A DNA stretch of 64,000 nt from Pseudomonas laurylsulfativorans (GTDB lineage: Bacteria > Pseudomonadota > Gammaproteobacteria > Pseudomonadales > Pseudomonadaceae), in NCBI RefSeq assembly GCF_002906155.1, contig NZ_MUJK01000010.1:1-64000 (forward strand). The letters are read 5' to 3'. This document shows, piece after piece, positions 27,637 to 35,411 of the stretch. The notes under the pieces were generated by a model. The model worked only from the letters and a program-made list of their open reading frames with translations, made no database searches and had not been told where the DNA came from. A program made the translations under genes and the position numbers. Within the stretch, counting starts at the first letter, position 1; the number at the start of each line of letters is the position of its first letter.

Positions 27637-27758
27637 TTTTTTTGCTTCTTGCGTCACGTCAGTTTTACTTACTACAAGTAATGGGTAGTATGTACGCCGG
27701 CTATTTCCTCAATCGGAGGAGATAGCTACTTAATAGAAAGTCCTTGAAGGGGAACACG

Positions 27759-28010
27759 ATGAACAACGTTCTGAAATTCTCTGCTCTGGCTCTGGCCGCA
27801 GTTCTGGCTACCGGTTGCAGCAGCGCATCGAAAGAAACCGAAGCACGTCTGACCGCTACTGAAGACGCAGCTGCTCGCTCCCAGGCTCGTGCAGACGAAG
27901 CTTACCGTAAAGCTGATGAAGCTCTGGCTGCTGCTCAAAAAGCACAACAGACTGCTGACGAAGCTAACGAGCGTGCTCTGCGCATGCTGGACAAAGCTAG
28001 CCGCAAGTAA
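27759..28010 (+). CDS. oprI: major outer-membrane lipoprotein OprI
   Basis: An 83-residue Lpp-type lipoprotein. The signal peptide ends in the lipobox LATGC, giving an acylated mature N-terminal cysteine. The rest is one alanine-rich heptad coiled coil ending in SRK, whose C-terminal lysine can be linked to peptidoglycan. AAGGGG precedes ATG 27759. The composition and length match OprI of Pseudomonas. Confidence 0.97.
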   Translation: MNNVLKFSALALAAVLATGCSSASKETEARLTATEDAAARSQARADEAYRKADEALAAAQKAQQTADEANERALRMLDKASRK

Positions 28011-28031
28011 TAGTCCTTCGGGATTGTTATC

Positions 28032-28065
28032 AAGCCGATCCATTTTTTGGGTCGGCTTTTTTATT
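28032..28065 (+). terminator. rho-independent terminator after oprI
   Basis: AAGCCGATCC / GGGTCGGCTT stem followed by six T. Confidence 0.9.
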
Positions 28066-28133
28066 GCCCGGCGTTTCTCCAGGCAGTAAAAAACCCGTCG
28101 ACGCGGTCTGCGTCGACGGGCTCTTTGCAAATG

Positions 28134-29108
28134 TTACTGCATCGGGTCGATCGGGGTGCTCGACACCATCGGTGCGACGCCGTTGCTCGGCACAGCGATT
28201 TCAACCGGCAGGCCGTCTTCAGCGGCGACCACATCACGCACCACATCCCAGTTCATGCGCAGGTTGTTGGTGATGTCTTCACGCTTGAGCATCGCATTGA
28301 TGACCGCAGTGTGCTTGTCGACCACCGACGGGTTGCCCTTGTCGTCCAGCGGCGTATGCGCCTCCAGATAGACCTTGCCGCCACTGATGCCAAACTTGTA
28401 CGGGTCGTTGATGATCCGTACCGACGTACCGACCGGCACCATGCCTGCCATTTCCAGCACGTTGTTGTTGAACATGCGGAAGCAGCCGTGGCTGGTGCGC
28501 ATGCCAATACCGAACTTCTTGTTCGAACCGTGGATCAGGTAACCCGGTGTGCCCAGGGTGAACTTGAACGGCCCCAGAGGGTTGTCAGGGCCGGCCGGCA
28601 CAACGTTTGGCAGCGGATCACCGTCTGCTGCGTGCTCGGCCTTGATCGACGCCGGAGGCGTCCAGGTCGGGTTAGGTGTCTTGGCGGTGATGCTGGTGTG
28701 AGCAATCGGCGAGCCCCAGCCTTCCCGACCGATACCCAGCGGGAACGTGTACACCACGTTCTTGCCTTTCGGATAGTAGTAGAGGCGGTACTCGGCCAGG
28801 TTGATCACAATGCCTTCACGCGGGCCTGGCGGCAGGATGAAGCGGGTTGGCAGGATGATTTCAGTGCCGGCGCCCGGCAACCAGGCATCGACACCCGGGT
28901 TGGCCGCGACCATTTCCGTGTAGCCCAGATCGTAGGCGGTACCAAGGTCGGCGAAGGTGTCTTCGTATTTGGCCTTGATCACCTGCACCTGGCCGATGAT
29001 GTCTTCACCGGGTGGCGGCAGGGGAAACTCCAATGCTGCAACGGGGCCAGCCACAAAAAGGGCGGCAAGAGTCAGGCAGCGGGTGACGGCAGGAAAGCGC
29101 GGCAACAT
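28134..29108 (-). CDS. exported L,D-transpeptidase (YkuD domain)
   Basis: A 324-residue periplasmic protein with a signal peptide (MLPRFPAVTRCLTLAALFVA), a LysM-like segment (ADLGTAYDLGYTEMVAANPG) and a YkuD catalytic domain whose active site is SHGCFRM preceded by YLIHGSN. Enzymes of this group form 3-3 peptidoglycan crosslinks or attach Lpp-type lipoproteins to peptidoglycan. Being convergent with oprI, attachment of OprI is a plausible but untested role. ATG 29108 has AAGGA eight bases upstream and is preferred to ATG 29126. Confidence 0.92.
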   Translation of the reverse strand: MLPRFPAVTRCLTLAALFVAGPVAALEFPLPPPGEDIIGQVQVIKAKYEDTFADLGTAYDLGYTEMVAANPGVDAWLPGAGTEIILPTRFILPPGPREGIVINLAEYRLYYYPKGKNVVYTFPLGIGREGWGSPIAHTSITAKTPNPTWTPPASIKAEHAADGDPLPNVVPAGPDNPLGPFKFTLGTPGYLIHGSNKKFGIGMRTSHGCFRMFNNNVLEMAGMVPVGTSVRIINDPYKFGISGGKVYLEAHTPLDDKGNPSVVDKHTAVINAMLKREDITNNLRMNWDVVRDVVAAEDGLPVEIAVPSNGVAPMVSSTPIDPMQ

Positions 29109-29234
29109 CCGGAAAATCCTTCGCATGATCAACTGAGGGTATAAGAACGCGATTGTACACCGCTGTCCGTTATTTCGGGGAGAGCGCCCGATTGCAGGCA
29201 TTACAAGGTGATTTTCGATTGTCCTCGATCCCGT

Positions 29235-29262
29235 GTGAGAGCGAGCCTGCTCGCGAAGACTG
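29235..29262. repeat. single REP element
   Basis: One unpaired REP palindrome (GAGAGCGAGCCTGCTCGCGA). Confidence 0.7.
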
Positions 29263-29375
29263 CTTGTTGGGCGAGGTATTTTTTGCTGCTGTAAAGATCC
29301 GCTTCTGCAGCAACGGATATGTACACGATCAAAAAAAGACAAGCCGGCTCTCAAGCTGCCTGGATTCCCGACAGA

Positions 29376-29669
29376 TCAAAGCTCAAAGCGCAGTTCCGGC
29401 CATATCGGCGAAGTACCGCGCTTCTGCGATTCAAGAATGGCCCGACACAACGAACACAACCGCTGATCCTGAAACACCCGGCGATCAACACTCGACCAGC
29501 GCGGTTGCGCCGGCAACAGACTGCCACACAAGGTACGGTCCGCCGAGCCACCCAGTTCCAGTTGACGGGTCACCAGATGCACCCGCACTTCCTGGCAGGC
29601 GAACAGATCCAGCTGTTCGTCAGGCTCGATCAGTTGGTAGGCAAATAGTGACCAGGCGGGACGCGGCAT
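29376..29669 (-). CDS. hypothetical protein with Cys-rich C-terminal half
   Basis: A 97-residue protein of unknown function, beginning MPRPAWSLFAYQLIEPDEQL. Four cysteines, including CSLC near the C-terminus, could form a metal site. GGAG lies six bases before ATG 29669. It occupies the space that lay next to tesA before the integrative element inserted. Confidence 0.65.
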   Translation of the reverse strand: MPRPAWSLFAYQLIEPDEQLDLFACQEVRVHLVTRQLELGGSADRTLCGSLLPAQPRWSSVDRRVFQDQRLCSLCRAILESQKRGTSPIWPELRFEL

Positions 29670-29725
29670 CGGGGGCTCCAAATCGGGGGCGCCACCTTAG
29701 CCGAAAGCCTGCTTCTAGAAAAGTG

Positions 29726-30014
29726 TCATAACAGCGGTTTTAGAGTAGGCCAGACATTTTCCAGCAACTTGTCCTGAGCCCCGGCCGCCGGGTGTATGCC
29801 GTCGGCCTGCATCAAGTCCGGATGGCCGCCCACGCCGTCGAGGAAAAACGGCACCAGCGGGATCTTTTTCTCGTCGGCCAGGTTGCTGTAGACCTCGGCG
29901 AAGGCCTTTGTGTAGCGAACGCCATAATTGGGTGGCAGCTGCATGCCGAGCAACAACACCTTGGCACCGCTGGCCCGGGAGCTGTCGATCATCGAGGCAA
30001 GATTTTGTTGCAAT
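29726..30014 (-). pseudogene. tesA: displaced native 3' end of tesA
   Basis: This is the C-terminal 95 or so codons of the esterase TesA, without the catalytic serine half. It contains LPPNYGVRYT and the catalytic DGIHP block and ends in LKPLL. By hand alignment it is identical to the intact copy at 37553 at 67 of 95 positions. It ends exactly at the 18-bp att core, beyond which element DNA begins. Its GC-rich composition matches the host, so this is the original 3' end, cut off by integration. Confidence 0.9.
29997..30014. repeat. attL core of the integrative element
   Basis: GCAAGATTTTGTTGCAAT, an 18-bp exact direct repeat of 37824-37841. It lies inside tesA coding sequence. Left of it is host tesA, right of it element DNA. 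Confidence 0.88.
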
Positions 30015-30059
30015 CCCGACCTGAGGACAGGAACCCAATAAACTCAAGGGTTCCGACTA

Positions 30060-31511
30060 ATGACTACCACTCAGCATCCTCAAAGTGGGACAAACCTGTT
30101 ACAAACCGCCCTCGCCAAGCCGTACCACTATCGTCGGTCTGGTCGCTATTACCTTCGGCTCCGACCTCAAGGCAGCACTAAGGGCTTCTTCACGCTATCG
30201 CTCAGGACCACCGACAAGGCCACCGCAATGACCATCTCCCAAGAAATCCTCCAGACCCTCAAGGCGTACCACTTCGACAACCCTGAGGCCACTTGGGACG
30301 AACTCCGTGAGCGTCTAATAGACATCGCTGAGTCCTACCTGACGATGGCCCATGGGGATAGCTCGCTGGTGGCCTATGAGATGATCCACGATGAACACCA
30401 TGTCGCCCTACGTGAGGCCAGCGCCAAGCTACCGCTGAGCGTCAATCAGCAAAGGGCTGTGAGCAAGGCATTGGAGATCCTTGAGGCCGCTCAAGAGCGC
30501 TTGGAGGGCAGGCCGGGGAAGCTGGTCGATATCGTTAGGGACCTGAAAGGCGAATCTTGTGGCACGCCAACTCCCCTGCCTGCGTCTCTATCTGTATTCC
30601 CGTCCGGAGGCCCCCTAACGTGGGACTACCTGTCCAACCAGTACCTGACCGAACACAGCGTCAACATCAAGGAGACAACCAAGGCGAGCATGTTGGTCAA
30701 CTACAAGGCCATCAAGGGCGCCTTTGAGGAAACCGGATTGACTGACCTCAGGACCCACAATCGGGACCACATGGTGGCAATCAGGACGGCCTTGCTGGTG
30801 GGTCGTCAACACTCAACCGTGAACAACATCCTCACCAAAATGATGACCGTCATGGACTGGGCCGTGAACAACGACTACCTGACCAAGGCCTACACCTCGA
30901 ATCTCAAGTTGACCAAGGGGACCGATAGCAAACGTGAAGGCTTCAGCAAGGATCAAGTAGTCGCCCTCATGAACCATTCGGCAGAACTGCCAGCCGACTC
31001 ATGGGAACGCTGGGGCCTATCCCTTTTGGCAATCACTGGGGCTCGTGTTGGGGAGATCGCATATTTGACCAAGAAGGACATCAAGCAGGTCGATGGCCTC
31101 TGGTGCATTCACATCAATGAAGATGGTCCCAACAAGTCAATCAAGAACAAGCACAGTGACCGGACCATTCCCCTGATCGACGGCGCATTCAGCACGTTTG
31201 ACCTGAAGGAGTTCCTCAAGGCTGTCGAAGCGGGCGCCCTACCCTCTGACCATGGCGTCAACCCAGTGAAGGCCAGCAAAAACCTTGGCATTCTCATGAA
31301 GACAATCCTCGGGGAGACCCGTGAGGAAACCCAGACACTTCACTCACTGAGGCACTTCATGGCGTCCTCGCTGCAAGCTGAAGGGGTTGCTGTGGCTTAC
31401 GCTCAGGCCATCACTGGGCACTCATCGCGCACCGTCACCTTCGGGACCTATGGTTCAGCCATACCTGTAGGGAAGCTCGCGGAGGAACTGACCAAGGTGC
31501 TCAAATCGTAG
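30060..31511 (+). CDS. int: tyrosine site-specific recombinase (integrase)
   Basis: A 483-residue phage-type integrase. An N-terminal segment (about 20-110) has the AP2-like/DUF6538-style start YHYRRSGRYYLRLRP, followed by a SAM-like core-binding domain (about 185-275) and the catalytic domain. The catalytic residues are R329 (TGARVGEIA), H428 and R431 (HSLRH), H454 (GHSS) and Y464 (FGTYGS). It begins 46 bases from the attL core and reads into the element, as expected for an element that integrates next to its own int gene. Confidence 0.95.
   Translation: MTTTQHPQSGTNLLQTALAKPYHYRRSGRYYLRLRPQGSTKGFFTLSLRTTDKATAMTISQEILQTLKAYHFDNPEATWDELRERLIDIAESYLTMAHGDSSLVAYEMIHDEHHVALREASAKLPLSVNQQRAVSKALEILEAAQERLEGRPGKLVDIVRDLKGESCGTPTPLPASLSVFPSGGPLTWDYLSNQYLTEHSVNIKETTKASMLVNYKAIKGAFEETGLTDLRTHNRDHMVAIRTALLVGRQHSTVNNILTKMMTVMDWAVNNDYLTKAYTSNLKLTKGTDSKREGFSKDQVVALMNHSAELPADSWERWGLSLLAITGARVGEIAYLTKKDIKQVDGLWCIHINEDGPNKSIKNKHSDRTIPLIDGAFSTFDLKEFLKAVEAGALPSDHGVNPVKASKNLGILMKTILGETREETQTLHSLRHFMASSLQAEGVAVAYAQAITGHSSRTVTFGTYGSAIPVGKLAEELTKVLKS
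30086..30105. repeat. possible integrase arm-type sites, left end
   Basis: TGGGACAAA (30086-30094) followed by CTGTTACAAA (30096-30105), within the first codons of int. The same two words recur in the same order at 37458-37488 near the other end. Confidence 0.45.
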
Positions 31512-31711
31512 CTTGAGGGGTGAGCCAGCGAGATATTGATAGCGACATTCTTTCCAGAGCACTCGGCTTATAGCCTATTGCTTTAAGCAAGCCAAAACTG
31601 AGAAGAGTGTCTGCTGTCGGGTTATGGATGAGTAAATAGCCATCAGTCGATTCCACATTGACATCATGGATATGCGTCAGCGAGACTCACCGCAAACCCC
31701 CAAAAGCGATA

Positions 31712-31721
31712 GGGATATCCC
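31712..31721. promoter_or_regulatory. palindrome over the hxsA ribosome-binding region
   Basis: GGGATATCCC is a perfect 10-bp palindrome ending three bases before ATG 31725 and containing the only purine-rich Shine-Dalgarno candidate. It could be an operator or a translation-masking hairpin. The 210 bases between int and hxsA hold no other clear signal; a TTGACA near 31659 has no matching -10. Confidence 0.3.
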
Positions 31722-31724
31722 GTG

Positions 31725-32009
31725 ATGAAAAAACGCTCCTTTCTCGTACCGATGGCCACTCTCGCTGCTGCGGTAGCTACCGAACAAGCTTCAGCGGTAG
31801 CCACCCATGAAGTTATCGAACCCAGCACCGAGACTACGAACACATTCCAAGCTGAAGCCCCGAGCGAAAACCTTTCAGTTCGCGGTGGCAATGATCAGTT
31901 CGCTTTTGTTCTCAAGCGCGGGGACCAAGGGCAGTTGATGGCTTACCACACCTCCCACAGCTCCCATGCTTCGCACTCCTCGCACTCCTCTCACACTTCA
32001 GGCTCCTGA
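31725..32009 (+). CDS. hxsA: His-Xaa-Ser repeat protein HxsA
   Basis: A 94-residue protein. The N-terminus MKKRSFLVPMATLAAAV is basic then hydrophobic, leader-like. A middle part rich in E, T and S follows. The C-terminus (residues 75-92) is six perfect His-Xaa-Ser triplets: HTS, HSS, HAS, HSS, HSS, HTS. This is the defining feature of HxsA (TIGR03979), the proposed substrate of the paired radical-SAM enzymes encoded just downstream. A GTG at 31722 is an alternative start. Its stop overlaps the hxsD start by one base (TGATG). Confidence 0.92.
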   Translation: MKKRSFLVPMATLAAAVATEQASAVATHEVIEPSTETTNTFQAEAPSENLSVRGGNDQFAFVLKRGDQGQLMAYHTSHSSHASHSSHSSHTSGS

Positions 32010-32311
32010 TGGCTTACTCACATAAGCTCGTTTTTGATGAGCGGCTCTACGAGGCACCGGTTTTGCAGAAAGCCGCTTATCGTTCGATGAATGCCCTGAC
32101 GGTTGATATCGCAACCGATGAGGGGCAATTTATCTGCGCCTTGTCCTCGAATATCGGCGTTGACGAGTCGTCCTTCCTATCTGCCGTTCAAGAATTCAAG
32201 AAGGATGTGCTCGACTACCAATTGCGCCACCAACTGAGCACTGAGACGCAGCCGATCAAAAATTTGATCCTTGGACTGGCCTTTTCAAAAACCGGGCTGA
32301 TTAGTGAGTAA
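32009..32311 (+). CDS. hxsD: His-Xaa-Ser system protein HxsD
   Basis: A 100-residue protein placed between HxsA and HxsB. It carries VLDYQLR (67-73), close to the LLNDYxLRE signature by which HxsD (TIGR03976) is defined. It has two halves, a beta-rich N-terminus (YRSMNALTVDIATDEGQFIC) and a helical C-terminus. The function is unknown; by analogy with other peptide-modification clusters it may deliver the substrate or scaffold the enzymes. Start and stop overlap both neighbours. Confidence 0.88.
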   Translation: MAYSHKLVFDERLYEAPVLQKAAYRSMNALTVDIATDEGQFICALSSNIGVDESSFLSAVQEFKKDVLDYQLRHQLSTETQPIKNLILGLAFSKTGLISE

Positions 32312-33761
32312 ATTCCAAAAGCTTGAGCTATACGCGCAGCAACGTCCTTACGAGTTGCTGCCCTTCAAGTTTGACCGCCTGAATGACGACGAGTACGTCA
32401 TCACCAACATGGCAGGCGAGTTTCACGTCATACCATCGCAGTTACTTGAGCCGATCATTAGCAAGACGCTTCCACTCTCATCAGAGCTGATCCCTACGCT
32501 CCGGTCCAAGCAATTCATTCGCTTCACCAATGAGCAAGCGCCACTACAGCTCTTGGCGCTCAAAATACGCACGCGGCTGTCCAGGCTGGCCCAGTTCACG
32601 AATCTACATATCTTTGTGGTGACCCTTCGCTGTGACCACAGCTGTCCGTACTGCCAGGTATCAAGGCAGTCGGAAAGCAAAGGCGAATTCGACATGACCA
32701 CGGAAATGGCAGACAAGTCGTTGGATTTCGTTTTTAAGTCACCGAATCCGGCGATCAAAATTGAATTTCAGGGTGGCGAACCACTGCTGAACTTCGAGAT
32801 GGTGAGGTATGTTGTTCTTGAGGCAAAAAAGCGCAACCTCAAGGAAAGGCGAGACCTACGGTTCGTCATCGCGACCACACTGTCGCTCCTGACCGATGAC
32901 ATGCTCGAATTCTGTAAGCACCACAACATTGTGCTTTCATCTTCGCTGGACGGGCCAATGGATCTGCATAATGCAAATCGCCCACGGCCAGGCCGAGATA
33001 GTCACCAGCGTTTCGAGGAAGGCTTGAAAAAGGCCCGTGCAGCCCTCGGCTATGACCAAGTGTCAGCCTTAATGACAACTACAGATAAGAGCCTGCCACG
33101 CGCACGTGGCATCATTGATGAATATTTGCGCTTGGGCTTTGATGGCATTTTCTTGCGTACGCTCTCGCCTTACGGCTTTGCGATCAAGACCAAGAAATTC
33201 ATGTCGTATGACACGGAGCGCTGGCTGGAATTTTACAAGGAAGGTCTTGAGTACATCATCGAGCTGAACAAGTCCGGCATACGATTTGTAGAGCAGTACT
33301 CCTCGATTGTGCTGACGAAGATGCTGACATCAGAGGACCCTGGGTTTGTTGATTTGATGAACCCTGCCGGTGCTGGCATAGCAGCAATCGTGTTCAACTA
33401 CGACGGTTCGATCTACGCCTCAGATGAAAGCCGAATGCTTGCCGAAATGGGTGATCATACGTTTCGGCTTGGCAACATTCTTGAGCAGTCCTATGAGGAA
33501 ATCATCCTCTCTGATCAGCTTCTGGATGCACTGGAGAATTCGTTCACTTTAAGCGCCCCAATGTGCTCTGACTGTGCATTTGAGCCTTACTGCGGCGCCG
33601 AGCCCGTCTACCATCACGCCATCCATAAGGACGTGGTTGCAAGAAAACCTGAGTCTTCTTTTTGCAAGCGAAATATGGCGATTTTCAAGCATCTCATTGA
33701 GCTGATGGAAAGCGATGAGCAAACGAAACGGATTTTTATGGGATGGGCCAACCGATGCTGA
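32304..33761 (+). CDS. hxsB: His-Xaa-Ser system radical-SAM protein HxsB
   Basis: A 485-residue radical-SAM enzyme. The [4Fe-4S]-SAM motif CxxxCxxC is C110, C114, C117 in LRCDHSCPYCQVS. The SAM-binding GGEP is in EFQGGEPLLNFE. The C-terminus has a SPASM-like cysteine cluster (CSDCAFEPYCGAE and SFCKR) for auxiliary clusters. This fits HxsB (TIGR03978), predicted to modify HxsA. It uses a GTG start at 32304, inside the end of hxsD (8-base overlap). Confidence 0.93.
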   Translation: MSKFQKLELYAQQRPYELLPFKFDRLNDDEYVITNMAGEFHVIPSQLLEPIISKTLPLSSELIPTLRSKQFIRFTNEQAPLQLLALKIRTRLSRLAQFTNLHIFVVTLRCDHSCPYCQVSRQSESKGEFDMTTEMADKSLDFVFKSPNPAIKIEFQGGEPLLNFEMVRYVVLEAKKRNLKERRDLRFVIATTLSLLTDDMLEFCKHHNIVLSSSLDGPMDLHNANRPRPGRDSHQRFEEGLKKARAALGYDQVSALMTTTDKSLPRARGIIDEYLRLGFDGIFLRTLSPYGFAIKTKKFMSYDTERWLEFYKEGLEYIIELNKSGIRFVEQYSSIVLTKMLTSEDPGFVDLMNPAGAGIAAIVFNYDGSIYASDESRMLAEMGDHTFRLGNILEQSYEEIILSDQLLDALENSFTLSAPMCSDCAFEPYCGAEPVYHHAIHKDVVARKPESSFCKRNMAIFKHLIELMESDEQTKRIFMGWANRC

Positions 33762-34918
33762 AGCTTGGCGGAAAGATTATCCGTATCCACGCGGTTGATG
33801 TTCACAAGGACCTCACCCTGCTCAAGGTGGCGACCAGCCGGAATCTGCCTGAAGTTTTGCGACGAGAAATGGCCTATCTGGTTTCTGATCGCCAGATCCC
33901 CCGAGGATTCGCGCATTACCTTCTGCTTGAGAAACATCGTGAGTTGGTTGAGGTGCTGCCTTCCGATTCTGATTACTCTCTCCTACCGAATGACTACAGC
34001 TACATCGGTGATGGTGACATAGTCAGGCTTTCAGCAGATCGTCAGACTATTCGCGTACTATTTCGGGCATCGTCTCCGAACAACAGCATTCTGATCACTG
34101 AACAGTGCAATCATTACTGCCTAATGTGCTCACAACCTCCTAAGGCTGCTGATGATTCATGGCTGCTCGATGAAGCGGAAAATCTGATCCCGCTAATTCC
34201 AAAGAACACCCCAGAATTGGTCTTTACCGGCGGGGAGCCGACAACCAATCGCGAGCGTTTCCTTAAGATCATCAGCCTGACAAAAAGCTACCTGCCAAGA
34301 ACTGCAATCCACATTCTCTCGAACGGGCGCAGCTTCAAGGACCCAGCGTTTGCTGAAAAGTATGCGCAGATTGAATTGCCCGACGCGATGATCGGCATCC
34401 CTGTCTACTCAGACGACCCAACACTGCATGACTACATCGTCCAGGCCCAAGGCGCATTCGATGAAACCATTCAGGGCATTCTCAATCTGAAGCGCTTGGG
34501 CCAGAAGGTTGAGATCCGAGTCGTCATTCACAAGCTATCGGTGCAGCGCCTACCTGAGCTGTGTGAGTTCATCGCACGTAATCTGCTGTTTGTTGACCAT
34601 GTAGCGCTGATGGGCCTTGAGATGATGGGCTTCACCAGGGCTAATCTCGATGAGCTATGGATCGACCCAGTCGAGTACAAAGACACGCTCAGCAAATCGG
34701 TTGGTATTCTGGCCAAGTACGGCATGAATATCTCGGTCTATAACCATCAGCTGTGCTTGGTGAATCCGGATATCCAACCCTACTACCGCAAATCAATCAG
34801 CGACTGGAAGAATGAGTACGCGCCTGAGTGCCAGAGCTGCAAAAAACAGCGAGAATGCGGGGGCTTTTTCGCATCAGGTGTTAAATTCGGCTACAGCAAG
34901 CACCTAATCCCATTCTGA
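33743..34918 (+). CDS. hxsC: His-Xaa-Ser system radical-SAM protein HxsC
   Basis: A 391-residue second radical-SAM enzyme, matching HxsC (TIGR03977). The first 110 residues form a unique N-terminal domain. The cluster motif is C122, C126, C129 in TEQCNHYCLMCSQPP, and GGEP follows in FTGGEPTTNRERF. Three cysteines near the end (CQSCKKQRECGG) may bind an auxiliary cluster. ATG 33743 overlaps hxsB by 19 bases; ATG 33755, overlapping the hxsB stop, is an alternative. It ends the operon. Confidence 0.93.
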   Translation: MGQPMLKLGGKIIRIHAVDVHKDLTLLKVATSRNLPEVLRREMAYLVSDRQIPRGFAHYLLLEKHRELVEVLPSDSDYSLLPNDYSYIGDGDIVRLSADRQTIRVLFRASSPNNSILITEQCNHYCLMCSQPPKAADDSWLLDEAENLIPLIPKNTPELVFTGGEPTTNRERFLKIISLTKSYLPRTAIHILSNGRSFKDPAFAEKYAQIELPDAMIGIPVYSDDPTLHDYIVQAQGAFDETIQGILNLKRLGQKVEIRVVIHKLSVQRLPELCEFIARNLLFVDHVALMGLEMMGFTRANLDELWIDPVEYKDTLSKSVGILAKYGMNISVYNHQLCLVNPDIQPYYRKSISDWKNEYAPECQSCKKQRECGGFFASGVKFGYSKHLIPF

Positions 34919-35064
34919 CTTTGGTCTCAGATCATTAAACCGCACAGCGTCCTCGATGCAAGCAGCGGGCTTACCCGTAGCGTTCGCGCAGGCGCTTTTC
35001 GGGAATGCTTGACCGTTGAGGAGACCAGCGTAGCTGCTTCCAAAGTCCTGAGCTGACAGCCAGG

Positions 35065-35184
35065 AAAATCGACCTCGTGTAACTCTTGTCAGCCGACGAT
35101 CCTCCCCCAGGCAATGCTGAGGGTGGGGGGGCGCAGCTGCATCTAACCTGCTCAATCTGACAGGCTTCGAAAAACCCTCACTAT
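35065..35184. repeat. 120-bp imperfect direct repeat, copy A
   Basis: Copy A of a duplicated module. Its first 12 bases (AAAATCGACCTC) and last 15 (AAAAACCCTCACTAT) are identical to copy B, with about two-thirds identity overall by eye. The module lies in the 493-base gap after hxsC, which holds no confident gene. Confidence 0.75.
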
Positions 35185-35205
35185 ATCCATCGTTCCGAGC
35201 TTTAC

Positions 35206-35292
35206 ATGACCACCCAGCGCGGTCTTTCCTCCAATCACCCGAAAAATCGACCTCCTAAAACGCTTACCACACGACGATTCCACCTCAGGTAA
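35206..35292 (+). CDS. 28-codon basic leader frame (tentative)
   Basis: ATG-TAA frame of 28 codons, rich in Arg, Lys and His (KNRPPKTLTTRRFHLR at the end). Its stop overlaps an ATG (TAATG, 35292) that opens the longer frame upstream of the regulator-like gene. A related peptide (ENRPRVTLVSRRSSPRQ) is encoded in repeat copy A without a start codon. There is no strong ribosome-binding site, so it may be an RNA feature rather than a peptide. Confidence 0.25.
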   Translation: MTTQRGLSSNHPKNRPPKTLTTRRFHLR

Positions 35293-35362
35293 TGCGATGG
35301 GATGGGGTGCCGCTTGCACCTCTCATGCGGCCCCCTGCCGGGCTTGCAAAAACCCTCACTAT
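35243..35362. repeat. 120-bp imperfect direct repeat, copy B
   Basis: Copy B, exactly 178 bases downstream of copy A and of the same length, ending 50 bases before the regulator-like gene. A short hairpin (GGTGC / GCACC) sits at its centre. Confidence 0.75.
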
Positions 35363-35411
35363 TGGCAACAGGCACTCCCGCTTGTTGATCAGCCAACAGG
35401 AGGGGCCAGTC

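Noticed and set aside
29726..30013. The displaced tesA tail as an independent small protein
   Set aside because: It lacks the GDS serine block and signal peptide, has no ribosome-binding site and its start coincides with the att core; it is a remnant.
31944..32006. The His-Xaa-Ser triplets as a random low-complexity or histidine metal-storage tail
   Set aside because: Six perfect triplets directly upstream of two radical-SAM genes and an HxsD-like gene fit a defined system far better than chance, although metal binding is not excluded.
34904..35155. An 83-codon reverse-strand frame overlapping the hxsC end
   Set aside because: It needs a TTG start, lacks a ribosome-binding site, and covers repeat copy A, whose repetition explains the open frame. 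Its composition is not protein-like enough to call.
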